Source: Streptomyces sp. SAT1 (GTDB lineage Bacteria > Actinomycetota > Actinomycetes > Streptomycetales > Streptomycetaceae). From it: 64,000 nucleotides of DNA. Under the pieces are notes generated by a model. It saw nothing but the letters and a program-made list of their open reading frames with translations, was not told the origin of the DNA and ran no database searches. The stretch is taken from assembly GCF_001654495.1 (NCBI RefSeq), contig NZ_CP015849.1, forward strand, positions 2,758,501 to 2,822,500, read 5' to 3'. Of this stretch, positions 46,094-54,457 are shown one piece after another; position 1 is the first letter of the stretch; each line of letters opens with the position of its first letter. The position numbers and the translations under genes were made by a program.

Positions 46094-47281
46094 ATGACGA
46101 GCGTCCCGCGCCCCATCGCCGATCTGTCGGCCGACGAAGCCCGCCGTATCGCCCTGCGCGCCCAGGGCCTCCTCGGCGCCCCCGACCGGAGATCCGGTGT
46201 GCGGGGCGTGCTGCGCCATCTCGGCGCGGTCCAGCTGGACACCATCTCGGTGCTCGCCCGCTCCCACGAGCTGATCCCCTACGCCCGGCTCGGCGCGGTG
46301 GGCCGCACCACAGTGGAGCAGGCCTACTGGACCGGCACCCACGCCTTCGAGTACTGGTCGCACGCCGCGTGCGTCCTGCCCATCGAGGAGTGGCCGCACT
46401 TCGCCTTCCGCCGCCGCGCCTACCGGGGCCGCCCGCACTGGAACCACCGGCTGCCCGGCGGCACCTACGACCAGGTGATCAAGCAGCTGACCACCGAAGG
46501 CCCGCTGACGGCGACCGAGTTGGGCGGCGCCAAGCGGACCAGCGACTGGTGGGACTGGTCGGGGACCAAGGTCGCCGTCGAGCGCGCCCTGATGTACGGG
46601 GAGGTGGTCTGCGTCGAGCGCCGCGGCTGGAAGCGGGTGTACGACCTGGCCGAGCGCGCCGTCCCCGCCGCCCTGCTCCACGACGAGCTGGACGACACCG
46701 AGTGCCTGCGCCGCCTGGTCGGGCTGGCCGGCCGGTCCCTGGGCGTGGGCACGCGCGCGGACATCGCCGACTACCACCGGCTCAAGGGCGACCAGGTCGA
46801 CGCGGTGATCGCGGACTCGGGCCTGGTCCCGGTCACGGTCGAGGGCTGGGGCAGGCCCGCCTGGGCGGATCCGGAAGCCCTGGCGACCCCGCCGCGCGGC
46901 CGGCACCGCACCACTCTGCTGTCCCCGTTCGACTCGCTGATCTGGGACCGGGCGCGCACCGAGCGGATCTTCGGCTTCACCCACCGCCTGGAGGCGTACG
47001 TCCCCAAGCCCAAGCGGGTGCACGGCTACTTCGCGATGCCGGTGCTGGCGGGCGGCCGGCTGGTCGGGCGTGTCGACCCGGCCCGCGAGGGCCGCACGCT
47101 GGTGGCCAAGCAGGTCACCCTGGACGGTCCCAAGGCGGTCCCCGCGGTGGCCCAGGCGCTGGTCGAGGCGGCGGGCTGGGTGGGCATCACGGACGTGCGC
47201 GTGGAGCGGGTGGACGCCCCGGAGCTGCGCGAACCCCTCGCCCAGGAGGTGAGCCGGACGCTGGCCGCGGCCCTGCGCTGA
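46094..47281 (+). CDS. YcaQ/AlkZ-family winged-helix DNA glycosylase-like protein
   Basis: 395 residues from ATG 46094. The N-terminal part carries the family hallmark GVLRHLGAVQLDTISVLARSHELIPYARLG, with the catalytic Q-x-D arrangement (QLD) of YcaQ/AlkX proteins, which unhook interstrand DNA crosslinks and remove bulky N-alkylated bases. Further conserved segments are TGTHAFEYWSHAACVLPIEEWPHF and the FDSLIWDRARTERIFGFTHRLEAYVPKPKR region, then GYFAMPVLAGGRLVGRVDP. In Streptomyces sahachiroi a member (AlkZ) gives self-resistance to azinomycin B. Here no biosynthetic genes flank it, so a general repair role is more likely. Family assignment is good; activity is inferred. Confidence 0.85.
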   Translation: MTSVPRPIADLSADEARRIALRAQGLLGAPDRRSGVRGVLRHLGAVQLDTISVLARSHELIPYARLGAVGRTTVEQAYWTGTHAFEYWSHAACVLPIEEWPHFAFRRRAYRGRPHWNHRLPGGTYDQVIKQLTTEGPLTATELGGAKRTSDWWDWSGTKVAVERALMYGEVVCVERRGWKRVYDLAERAVPAALLHDELDDTECLRRLVGLAGRSLGVGTRADIADYHRLKGDQVDAVIADSGLVPVTVEGWGRPAWADPEALATPPRGRHRTTLLSPFDSLIWDRARTERIFGFTHRLEAYVPKPKRVHGYFAMPVLAGGRLVGRVDPAREGRTLVAKQVTLDGPKAVPAVAQALVEAAGWVGITDVRVERVDAPELREPLAQEVSRTLAAALR

Positions 47282-47357
47282 CCGCTCGCTCGGGGGGAGG
47301 CGGCGGACAGTGGTGCCGGACGGGGCGGCAGACGGCGGGCGGGAGGGACGACCGGGG

Positions 47358-47410
47358 CGGGGAGACAGCGGGACGGGGAGAGGCAGCGCGGCGGGGAGAG
47401 GCAGCGGGAC
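47358..47410. repeat. Three 16-18 bp tandem repeats between two converging genes
   Basis: Units CGGGGAGACAGCGGGA, CGGGGAGAGGCAGCGCGG and CGGGGAGAGGCAGCGGGAC start at 47358, 47374 and 47392. They fill the space just before the response-regulator stop. Confidence 0.65.
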
Positions 47411-47413
47411 GGC

Positions 47414-48160
47414 TCAGCGGATCTCCAGGATCTTCTCCCGCATCGCGTACACCACCGCCTCCATCCTGGAGTGCAGCTGGAGCTTCTCCAGGATGTTGCG
47501 GACGTGGTTCTTCACGGTGTTCTCGGAGATGAACAACTCCTTGGCGATGTCCCGGTTGTTCATCCCCGTCGCCACCAGCTTGAGGACCTCCAGCTCCCGG
47601 TCGGTCAGCCGGGGGGCGGGCACGAGACGGCGCTCGTCGGTGCGCTGGATCATCGACTTGAACTCGGTGAGCAGCTTGGACGCCATGGACGGGCTGATCT
47701 GCGACTGCCCGTCGGCCACCGCGCGGATCGCGGTGGACACCTCGTCCGTGGAGATCTCCTTGAGGAGATAACCGGTCGCGCCCGCCTTGATCGCGTCGTA
47801 GAGGTCGGCCTCCTCGTCGCTGATCGTCAACATGATGATCTTCGCGCTGGGGGCGACCTCCTTGATGGAGGTGCACGCCTCGATCCCGCCGCGCCGGGGC
47901 ATCCGCACATCCATCAGGACGATGTCGGGCAGCAGGTCGGCGGCCTTGTCCACGGCCTCGGCGCCGTCGCCCGCCTCGCCGACGACCTGGATGTCCTCCT
48001 CGGCGGCGAGCACGATCTCCAGGCCACGGCGGAAAAGGGCGTGGTCGTCGACCACCAGGACCCTGATCGGCTCCGCACGGGACGGGCCCGTGTCCGGACC
48101 CATGCCGACGGCGCCGCGGTCGGCGTCCTCGTCCCGCATCGGTCCGAAGCTGTCCGTCAT
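47414..48160 (-). CDS. Orphan NarL/FixJ-type response regulator
   Basis: 248 residues from ATG 48160, with GGAGG at good distance; a longer frame is rejected. The receiver domain (about 32-150) has IRVLVVDDHALFRRGL, the phosphoacceptor Asp in DIVLMDVRMPRRGG, and the Thr and Lys switch residues in MLTISDEE and GYLLKEIS. The C-terminal LuxR-type HTH reads LTDRELEVLKLVATGMNNRDIAKELFISENTVKNHVRNIL. No histidine kinase gene is adjacent, so it is an orphan regulator in this window. The N-terminus has a 30-residue acidic, disordered extension. It is downstream of hpf on the same strand but separated by a hairpin. Confidence 0.9.
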   Translation of the reverse strand: MTDSFGPMRDEDADRGAVGMGPDTGPSRAEPIRVLVVDDHALFRRGLEIVLAAEEDIQVVGEAGDGAEAVDKAADLLPDIVLMDVRMPRRGGIEACTSIKEVAPSAKIIMLTISDEEADLYDAIKAGATGYLLKEISTDEVSTAIRAVADGQSQISPSMASKLLTEFKSMIQRTDERRLVPAPRLTDRELEVLKLVATGMNNRDIAKELFISENTVKNHVRNILEKLQLHSRMEAVVYAMREKILEIR

Positions 48161-48310
48161 CGTTGTTCCTCCCCCTGAGGCTGTGGCCCGGTGTGGGGTG
48201 CCGTGGCTGGCCAACCCGAGGCAACGGCCCAGCCGTTGGGCCGTTGCGGCCATGATTCCATGCTCAGCGGCCCCCGCGGTGACCGAGCGAGGCGCGAGGG
48301 GGTCGCACGT

Positions 48311-48351
48311 CGGTGCCCCCGGGGGCGCACACGCGCACTCCGGGGGCACCG
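48311..48351 (-). terminator. hpf terminator
   Basis: A 12-bp perfect stem (48311-48322 with 48340-48351) with a 17-nt loop, 38 bp past the hpf stop. Confidence 0.8.
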
Positions 48352-48389
48352 GCCCGGCTGTGTCGGCCGGAGCGGGACGGGGCGGGTGG

Positions 48390-49082
48390 TCAGCCGCCCA
48401 GCGTGCCGCCCGCCTCGGGGGAGTTCTCCACCGCGACCATCGTGTCCGTCCTGAGGTGGATCACGCCGTAGTCGTAGGCGTGCCGCCGGTAGACCACGCT
48501 CGGTTCCTTGGTCTCCGAGTCGACGAACAGGTAGAAGTCGTGCCCGACCAGCTCCATCTCGTAGAGAGCCTGGTCGAGGGTCATCGGAGCGGCGAGGTGG
48601 GTCTTCTCGCGGACCACGAGCGGGCCGTCGCCCTGTACCTCGAGCGAGCCCACCTTCTTCGTGGGCACGTGGTCAGCGGCCTCCTCGGCGGCGGTCTGCC
48701 CGCTGCCGTTGAGCGCGGCCACGCCCGGCACGCGGTCGGGGACCTCGGAGGCCGGGATGCGGCGCGCACCGCGCCGGGAGAAACGCTTGTCGTGCTGCTT
48801 GCGCAGCAGTGCGTGCAGCTTCTCCGCCGCGAGGTCGAGTGCCGCGTACGGGTCGCTGGCCGCCGCCTCCGCCCGGACCACCGGACCGCGGGAGCGGAGC
48901 GTGATCTCCACTCGGTCGCAACGGTCGGCCTGCCGGGGGTTGGGCTCCTTGGACACCTCGACGTCGAGGCTGATCACCTTGCCGTCGAGCTTCTGGATCT
49001 TCTCCAGGTTCAGCTTCTCGGCCACGTGCTTGCGGAACCGGTCGGGCACCTCTGTCTTGCGGCCCTTGACGACGATGTCCAC
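48390..49082 (-). CDS. hpf: Long-form ribosome hibernation promoting factor
   Basis: 230 residues from GTG 49082, preceded by GGAG about 10 nt upstream; the longer frame is not conserved-looking. HPF binds the small subunit decoding centre and pairs 70S ribosomes into inactive dimers during dormancy. The N-terminal S30AE domain (1-~115) starts VDIVVKGRKTEVPDRFRKHV and has DPYAALDLAAEKLHALLRKQHDK. A linker of about 60 residues follows. The C-terminal dimerisation domain (about 165-230) includes MTLDQALYEMELVGHDFYLFVDSETKEPSVVYRRHAYDYGVIHL. The length is that of the long form. It is a single gene with its own terminator. A stress or stationary-phase promoter is expected, but none was identified with confidence. 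Confidence 0.94.
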   Translation of the reverse strand: MDIVVKGRKTEVPDRFRKHVAEKLNLEKIQKLDGKVISLDVEVSKEPNPRQADRCDRVEITLRSRGPVVRAEAAASDPYAALDLAAEKLHALLRKQHDKRFSRRGARRIPASEVPDRVPGVAALNGSGQTAAEEAADHVPTKKVGSLEVQGDGPLVVREKTHLAAPMTLDQALYEMELVGHDFYLFVDSETKEPSVVYRRHAYDYGVIHLRTDTMVAVENSPEAGGTLGG

Positions 49083-49102
49083 GCAGAACTCCGTTCCCGG
49101 AT

Positions 49103-49125
49103 CGCTCCGCTTCCTCGGCGGAGCG
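49103..49125 (-). promoter_or_regulatory. Hairpin in the hpf 5' leader
   Basis: An 8-bp perfect stem (49103-49110 with 49118-49125) sits 20-40 nt before the hpf start codon, just upstream of the RBS. It could affect mRNA stability or ribosome access; this is inference only. Confidence 0.35.
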
Positions 49126-49338
49126 TCTCCCTTTCGCACCCGGTTCCGGTCAGGTCCGGAACCTCGGACTCGGTGACGTCCACCTCCCCTTCCCCGCGGG
49201 CGAGATCTCCACCCTGCCGATGCGGGGAGATTGCGAAAAAGCGCAAACTCGCGGCACGGCATTCGGATATGACGGGAACGGCCTGCGCCTTTCCCTCACA
49301 CCCCGAACATATCTCGCCGGGTGGGATGGCGTCACCCT

Positions 49339-50238
49339 CTACCGCGGTGTACCTCCATCCAGATGAATTGCCCCTGTCATTACCTGCAACGATGCGTCTC
49401 CGCTGTCAGTTCCGTCTATTTCGAAGGAATCCGGTGGAGCGGCGACGACGGCCGCGCAGATCACGTCACCGCTTCCGCCGGCATCCGCCAATTCGGATGT
49501 GCCGTACAACGGGTTCCCCTCCTTCCGCCGTGTTACCGGCTTCCGTTCCTCCATCCCTTCCCGGGCCCGCGCCGTGTACACGGCCGACCTCACCGCGCGC
49601 GCCGCCTCCGTCAGCGAGGCCCCCGTCGTCATCAGGTCGTCGACCAGCACGACGGGCCCGTCCAGCAGCAGCCGCCCGCCGCCCGGGACCGCCCGCAGCG
49701 CACCGGCGAGGTTCGCCTGCCGCTGCCGGGAGCCGAGCGCCGACTGGTCGGCCACGGCGCGCCGCTGCCGCAGCACGGTGAGCGTCCGGACCGGCAGTCC
49801 CGAACGGCGCAGCTCACCGGCCGCCGCCAGCGCGATCCGCCGCACCGGATCGTGCCCCCGGGCCCGCACGGCGCCCCGCGCGGAGGGCACCGGCACCAGC
49901 AGCACCGGTCCGGTGCCGCCCCGGGCCGCGTCCGGGATCCCGGCCGTGCGCAGCCCGGCCCGCACGGCGCCCGCCAGCGCCGCGCCCAGTGGCCCGGTCA
50001 GGGCCAGCGCTCCTCTTTCCTTGTGGGCGAGGAGAGCCGCCCTGACCTCGTCCGCGTACGGAGCGGCCGCATGCACGGCCGGCAGACCGCGCGGCGCCGG
50101 GTCCGGCCGCACCCGGCGCGGCGCGGCCCGGCCGAGGGCGGCACGGCACCGGGGGCAGAGCACCGTGCGCGGCCTGCCGCAGCCTCCGCACTCGGTCGGC
50201 AGTACCAGGTCGGTGAGGTCCCGCCACCACCTGCGCAT
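49339..50238 (-). CDS. ComF-family phosphoribosyltransferase-like protein with internal insertion
   Basis: 299 residues from ATG 50238. An N-terminal zinc ribbon (CGGCGRPRTVLCPRC) precedes the amidophosphoribosyltransferase-like fold with VPVPSARGAVRARGHDPV, RRAVADQSALGSRQRQANLAGA and the PRPP loop VVLVDDLMTTGASLTEAA. ComF proteins take part in DNA uptake in competent bacteria; their role in Streptomyces is unclear. After AARAVRSA the family normally continues directly into a strand like VICAAVVAAPPDSFEI. Here about 37 residues rich in Arg, Glu and Gly intervene (about 49455-49570), and 20 further residues follow the usual end. The inserted DNA is less GC-rich than the surroundings. Confidence 0.82.
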   Translation of the reverse strand: MRRWWRDLTDLVLPTECGGCGRPRTVLCPRCRAALGRAAPRRVRPDPAPRGLPAVHAAAPYADEVRAALLAHKERGALALTGPLGAALAGAVRAGLRTAGIPDAARGGTGPVLLVPVPSARGAVRARGHDPVRRIALAAAGELRRSGLPVRTLTVLRQRRAVADQSALGSRQRQANLAGALRAVPGGGRLLLDGPVVLVDDLMTTGASLTEAARAVRSAVYTARAREGMEERKPVTRRKEGNPLYGTSELADAGGSGDVICAAVVAAPPDSFEIDGTDSGDASLQVMTGAIHLDGGTPR

Positions 50239-50350
50239 ACGTCCACTGTGCCGAGGCGGCGCCGCGTCGGCCACCCCTGTGGACAACGGACCGCGACGCG
50301 CTGTGGACAACCCCTACGGCGCCGGGCAGGGCTTCACCCGCACGAGTGAA

Positions 50351-50378
50351 GGCCCCGGCCCAAGAAGGGACCGGGGCC
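50351..50378 (-). terminator. Hairpin downstream of the mtr/lpqB operon
   Basis: An 8-bp stem (50351-50358 with 50371-50378) lies beyond the lpqB 3' repeats and before comF. It probably ends the mtrA-mtrB-lpqB transcript. Confidence 0.5.
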
Positions 50379-50430
50379 GGGGCCTGGGGTGGGGGCCCGG
50401 GGCCGGAGGCCGGAGGAAAGCCGTGCTCAC

Positions 50431-50513
50431 CTCGAAGCCGAGACTCCCTCGAAGCCGAGACTCCCCCCTGAAGCCGAGCCCCCATCGAAGCCGAGCCCCC
50501 ATCGAAGCCGACC
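50431..50513. repeat. Five 17-21 bp tandem repeats in the lpqB 3' region
   Basis: The first two units are identical 17-mers (CTCGAAGCCGAGACTCC at 50431 and 50448). Later units keep the GAAGCCGA core with a CCCCCAT spacer. The array ends a few bases from the lpqB stop (50520-50522). Confidence 0.8.
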
Positions 50514-50519
50514 TTGACC

Positions 50520-52361
50520 TCACCCGGGATAGACGGGCGCCGCCCCCTCCTTGACCACCTTCTGCCACTGCGCCACGGACGACATCCGCACCAGCCCGTC
50601 CGCCTCCGAGTAGGCCACCAGCGGCAGCCGCTCGTCCTCGGACGCGGCGATGGAGCGCACGCCGGTGAGCGCGGCGGGCGCGGGGACGTCCGGCGTGGAG
50701 CCGTCGACCTGCACGTACCGCATGGTCTGCACACCGCCCTGCTCGCGTCCGGCGACCACGAGGCGGCTGTCGCCCGCCCAGGACATGGCCGTGACGTCCT
50801 CCATGTCGGGGGCCGCCGAGCGCAGTTCGAGCACCGCGACCGCGGACCGCCCATCGGCCTTGGCGTCCCGTTCGATCCGCCCGATGAGCAGGGACTTGGT
50901 GTGGTCCTTGTGCTCCACGAGCAGGGCGATGCGCACACCGTCGGCGGCCACCCGCACCGCGTCGACACGTCCGTCGAGACCGGGAACGGCCACCTCGACC
51001 GGCTGGCCCGTCCCCTGCTCCAGCACCATCAACCGCGGCCGGGCCGGATCGCGGTCGGCCACCCACAGGTCGCCGCGCGCGTCCCAGCTGGGCGGCGTCA
51101 GCCGGTCGTCCTCGGACTTGCCGTTGCTCCGCAGCACCGGCGTACCGAGCGCGCCGCCCTGCTCCAGCGGCCCGACGAACAGTTCCCTGCGGTCGTTGCT
51201 GACCCCGGCGGCGCTGCGCTCGTCCCACGCCACCGCCGCCGAACCGAGCCGCTGGGCGCCCTCGCCCAGGGCGCCCGGCACCGGTTCTACGTTCGTCCCG
51301 GAGCTGCCGCCGGGGATCCGCACCAGCCGGCGCTTGTCGTCGAGGAAGTACAGGTACTCGGGCCGCTTCACCGGCCCACGGGTGGCCACGGTGCGGGCCC
51401 GGTCCGCGCCGAGCGTGCACAGCGTGCTCCCGTCGGCGCGCTGCAACGCCACCGTCTCCACGGTCGGCGTGAGGTTCTGCACCGTGTACAGCACCTGCGC
51501 GGCCATCTCCCAGCAGCGCTCGCCGCCGACGCCGGACGCCTTGGCGTTCAGCGGCACGGTCAGCCGGTTCTGGTCGTCGGGCGCCAGCCCGGTGACGTCC
51601 TTGCGCAGCGCCGTCCCGGTCGGGAAGCTCGACCTGACCACCCGGTCCAGCCAGCGGGTCGGACCGGTGAGCACCGAGCGGACCACCTGGGTCATGGCGT
51701 CGACGCGCTGCCGTACGTACACCGGATCGGCCACGGCCGTGGCCGGTCGCCGGACGCCGCCCGGCGTGTTCGAGGCGAAGTAGTACTTGTTGACGGGCAT
51801 GTAGTTGCGCTGGAAGTCCGAGCGGCCCATGAGGACCCCCTGCGGCGGCGTGTCGATGCGCCACTGTCCGGACTTCTTGTCGCGCGTCAGGTGCACCGAC
51901 TGGCTGTAGCGGCCGTCCAGCGGCGCGTACGACTGCTGCTCGTCCACCCGGGCCACCTTGCTGCCGGTGAGCGTGAACGCGTAGTCGCCGGTGTCCTCGT
52001 GCGCCGTGGCCCGGTCGACCTCGATGTCCCATCCGTCGGCGAGCACGGTCGTGGACGTCTCGGGCCGCCACTGCCGCGCGGCCGTCGTCGTCAGATACTG
52101 CCGGGCCGTCGCGTACTGCGGGTCGTCGCTGGTCAGCGCCTCAAGGAAACCCTGCACGATCTCGGACGGCGGTGCGTTGTCCCTGGGGGGCATGGCGAAG
52201 ACCCGTACCTCGGTGTCCTGGCGCGGCGTGGACTCCACGTCCCGCAGGTCGCCGTTGTCGGGCATCGAGGCGCATCCCGCGAGCAGGACGACCCCCCAGG
52301 CGGCGCACATCAGCGCACGCATCCGCCGACGCCGCGCGCCCCCCTCGCGGTCAGCGCCCAC
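50520..52361 (-). CDS. lpqB: Lipoprotein LpqB, MtrAB accessory
   Basis: 613 residues from GTG 52361, with GGGGAGG close upstream. In mycobacteria and Streptomyces LpqB interacts with the sensor domain of MtrB and modulates MtrA signalling. The short basic N-region (RRRRMRALM) and lipobox LLAGC (Cys near residue 29) predict a lipoprotein. An N-terminal GerMN-type region follows (PSEIVQGFLEALTSDDPQYATARQYLT, then the part with VNKYYFASNTPGG). The C-terminal half has beta-propeller-like repeats (GALGEGAQRLGSAAVAWDERSAAGVSNDRRELFVG; SWDARGDLWVADRDP; VDAVRVAADGVRIALLVEH). It overlaps the mtrB end by 11 bp, so translation is coupled. Confidence 0.93.
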   Translation of the reverse strand: MGADREGGARRRRMRALMCAAWGVVLLAGCASMPDNGDLRDVESTPRQDTEVRVFAMPPRDNAPPSEIVQGFLEALTSDDPQYATARQYLTTTAARQWRPETSTTVLADGWDIEVDRATAHEDTGDYAFTLTGSKVARVDEQQSYAPLDGRYSQSVHLTRDKKSGQWRIDTPPQGVLMGRSDFQRNYMPVNKYYFASNTPGGVRRPATAVADPVYVRQRVDAMTQVVRSVLTGPTRWLDRVVRSSFPTGTALRKDVTGLAPDDQNRLTVPLNAKASGVGGERCWEMAAQVLYTVQNLTPTVETVALQRADGSTLCTLGADRARTVATRGPVKRPEYLYFLDDKRRLVRIPGGSSGTNVEPVPGALGEGAQRLGSAAVAWDERSAAGVSNDRRELFVGPLEQGGALGTPVLRSNGKSEDDRLTPPSWDARGDLWVADRDPARPRLMVLEQGTGQPVEVAVPGLDGRVDAVRVAADGVRIALLVEHKDHTKSLLIGRIERDAKADGRSAVAVLELRSAAPDMEDVTAMSWAGDSRLVVAGREQGGVQTMRYVQVDGSTPDVPAPAALTGVRSIAASEDERLPLVAYSEADGLVRMSSVAQWQKVVKEGAAPVYPG

Positions 52362-54456
52362 GAAATGCCTCCCCTTGCTCCTTCGCGACCCCGGGCCCGG
52401 TCCCCTCCGGGCCCGCGGCCCCGCCCGCACGTTCTCCGGCCGGCCGCTCCACGGCGGACGCCTCCGCTTCCGGCGCGGTGCTCTGCCGCCGTGTGCCCGA
52501 GGCGGGCCGCGGCACCACGCGCGCGCCGTTGCCCGGCAGCGCGGTCGGGTCGGCGGTGGGTGCCGCCACGGGCGACCGGGCCGCTATCGGGTCCCGGCCC
52601 TGTCCCGCGCAGCGCTCCGCGGTCGGCTGGGCGGGCACGGTGGCCCGCTTCGCGGCGCGGCCCGCACCGGCCGCTTCGCGTCCGCTGTTGCGCCGCGAGT
52701 CCTTGGGCTCCAGCGGTATCGGCGAACCCCGCAGCGGTTCGTCCGCCGTCCGGGGCAGCGTCAGCCGGAACTGCGAACCGCCGCCCGGCTCGCCCCATGC
52801 CTGGAGCCAGCCGCCGTGCAGCCGGGCGTCCTCCAGGGCGATCGACAGCCCCAGACCCGTACCGCCGGTGGTACGCGCGCGTGCCGGGTCGGCCCGCCAG
52901 AAGCGGCTGAAGACGCGGGTCGCCTCGCCCGGCTTGAGTCCGACGCCGTAGTCGCGCACCGCGACGGCGACCGCGCCGCCCGCGGCGCCCAGCCGGACGA
53001 CGACGTCCCGCCCCTCGCCGTGCTCGACGGCGTTGACGACCAGATTGCGCAGGACGCGCTCCACCCGCCGGGCGTCGACCTCGGCCACGACGGGCTGCTG
53101 GTCGCCGGTGACGCGTATGCAGGTGCCCTTGCGGTCCGCGAGCGGCTCGGCGCCGCTGACCACCCGCCGCACCACCTCGCGCAGGTCGACCGGCTCCGCC
53201 TCAAGGGCCGCAGCGCCCGCGTCGAAGCGGCTGATCTCCAGCAGGTCGGCGAGCAGCGACTCGAACCGGTCCACCTGGTCGAGCAGCAGCTCCGCCGACC
53301 GCGCCGTGACCGGGTCGAAGTCCTCGCGCGCCTCATGGATGACGTCGGCGGCCATCCGTACGGTCGTCAGCGGCGTCCGCAGTTCGTGCGAGACGTCGGA
53401 GACGAACCGGCGCTGCATCCGGGACAGGTCCTCCAGCTGGTTGATCTTCAACTGGAGGTTCTGCGCCATCTTGTTGAACGCCTCACCCAGACGGGCGATG
53501 TCGTCCTCACCGGTGACCTTCATCCGCTCCTGGAGCCGCCCGGCCGACAGCCGCTCGGCGATCCCCGCGGCCATGCGCACCGGCGTCACCACCTGGCGCA
53601 CCACGAGCCAGGCGATCGCGCCGAGCAGGACGACGACGAAGAGCCCGGCCGTCGCCAGCGTCCCCTTGACCAGGCTGAGCGATTTCTCCTCCTGGGTGAG
53701 CGGGAAGAGGTAGTACAGCTGGTACGGGTCGCCGTTGGGGTCGTTGACCTGCTTGCCGATGACCAGGGCGGGCTGGGGCACCTTGTCGGCGTCCTTGTAG
53801 ACGATGCGCGTGTAGCTCTGTGCGGCGGTCATGCTGCCGTTGATCCGGGCGCGCAGGTCCTCCGGGACGCTCACGGTCGGATCCACCTGGCCGGAGGCGC
53901 GCGGACCGCGTCCTCCGACGCTCTCCTCGCCCGCGGGCAGCGTCACCACGTCGAAGGCGCCCTGGCCGCCGCTGGAGAGCGAGGAGACCAGTTCGCTCAT
54001 CCAGGAGATGACGTTCTGCGAGGCGTGCCCGTCAGCGGGCGTTCCGGCGGCGTCGTCCCCGGCGCCGCTCGCGGCCTCGTCGGCCCGCTGCTTGGCGACC
54101 GCGAACCCGCCCGTCGCCTGGCTCTGCGACGCCCTGACCTTGGCTTCGAGCAGTCCGTTGCGGACCTGGCCGATGACGACGAAGCCCAGCAGCAGCACGA
54201 CGCCCAGCGACATCAGCAGGGTGGTGGCGACGACCTTGAGCTGGATGTTGCGCCGCCACAGGCGCATGACGGGCAGCAGCGGCCTGCGCACCCAGCGCAG
54301 CAGCAGCCGCAGCACCGGGCTGCCCTGCACACCGCCGTGCAGCAGCCCGCCCTCCAGGAGGCGTCCCCAGCGGGAACCCGCGCCCCTCCGGCCGACAGGC
54401 CGCTCCGCGCGGGTCCCGGTCCGTCCGGGCGCCGAAGCGGCACTGTCCCCGGACAT
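52351..54456 (-). CDS. mtrB: Sensor histidine kinase MtrB
   Basis: 701 residues from ATG 54456, 1 bp after the mtrA stop codon. Layout: a basic cytoplasmic N-terminus; TM1 (VVATTLLMSLGVVLLLGFVV); an extracytoplasmic sensor of about 160 residues; TM2 (LFVVVLLGAIAWLVV); HAMP; a HisKA helix with phosphoacceptor His near 356 (DVSHELRTPLTTV); HATPase_c with the N-box region (RVLRNLVVNAVEHGEGRDV), VRDYGVGLKPGE and GGTGLGLSIALEDARLHGG. The C-terminus adds about 130 disordered residues. With MtrA it controls cell division, envelope and development genes in actinobacteria. The long Pro/Ala tail is a streptomycete feature as I recall. Confidence 0.95.
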   Translation of the reverse strand: MSGDSAASAPGRTGTRAERPVGRRGAGSRWGRLLEGGLLHGGVQGSPVLRLLLRWVRRPLLPVMRLWRRNIQLKVVATTLLMSLGVVLLLGFVVIGQVRNGLLEAKVRASQSQATGGFAVAKQRADEAASGAGDDAAGTPADGHASQNVISWMSELVSSLSSGGQGAFDVVTLPAGEESVGGRGPRASGQVDPTVSVPEDLRARINGSMTAAQSYTRIVYKDADKVPQPALVIGKQVNDPNGDPYQLYYLFPLTQEEKSLSLVKGTLATAGLFVVVLLGAIAWLVVRQVVTPVRMAAGIAERLSAGRLQERMKVTGEDDIARLGEAFNKMAQNLQLKINQLEDLSRMQRRFVSDVSHELRTPLTTVRMAADVIHEAREDFDPVTARSAELLLDQVDRFESLLADLLEISRFDAGAAALEAEPVDLREVVRRVVSGAEPLADRKGTCIRVTGDQQPVVAEVDARRVERVLRNLVVNAVEHGEGRDVVVRLGAAGGAVAVAVRDYGVGLKPGEATRVFSRFWRADPARARTTGGTGLGLSIALEDARLHGGWLQAWGEPGGGSQFRLTLPRTADEPLRGSPIPLEPKDSRRNSGREAAGAGRAAKRATVPAQPTAERCAGQGRDPIAARSPVAAPTADPTALPGNGARVVPRPASGTRRQSTAPEAEASAVERPAGERAGGAAGPEGTGPGVAKEQGEAFRGR

Positions 54457-54457
54457 G

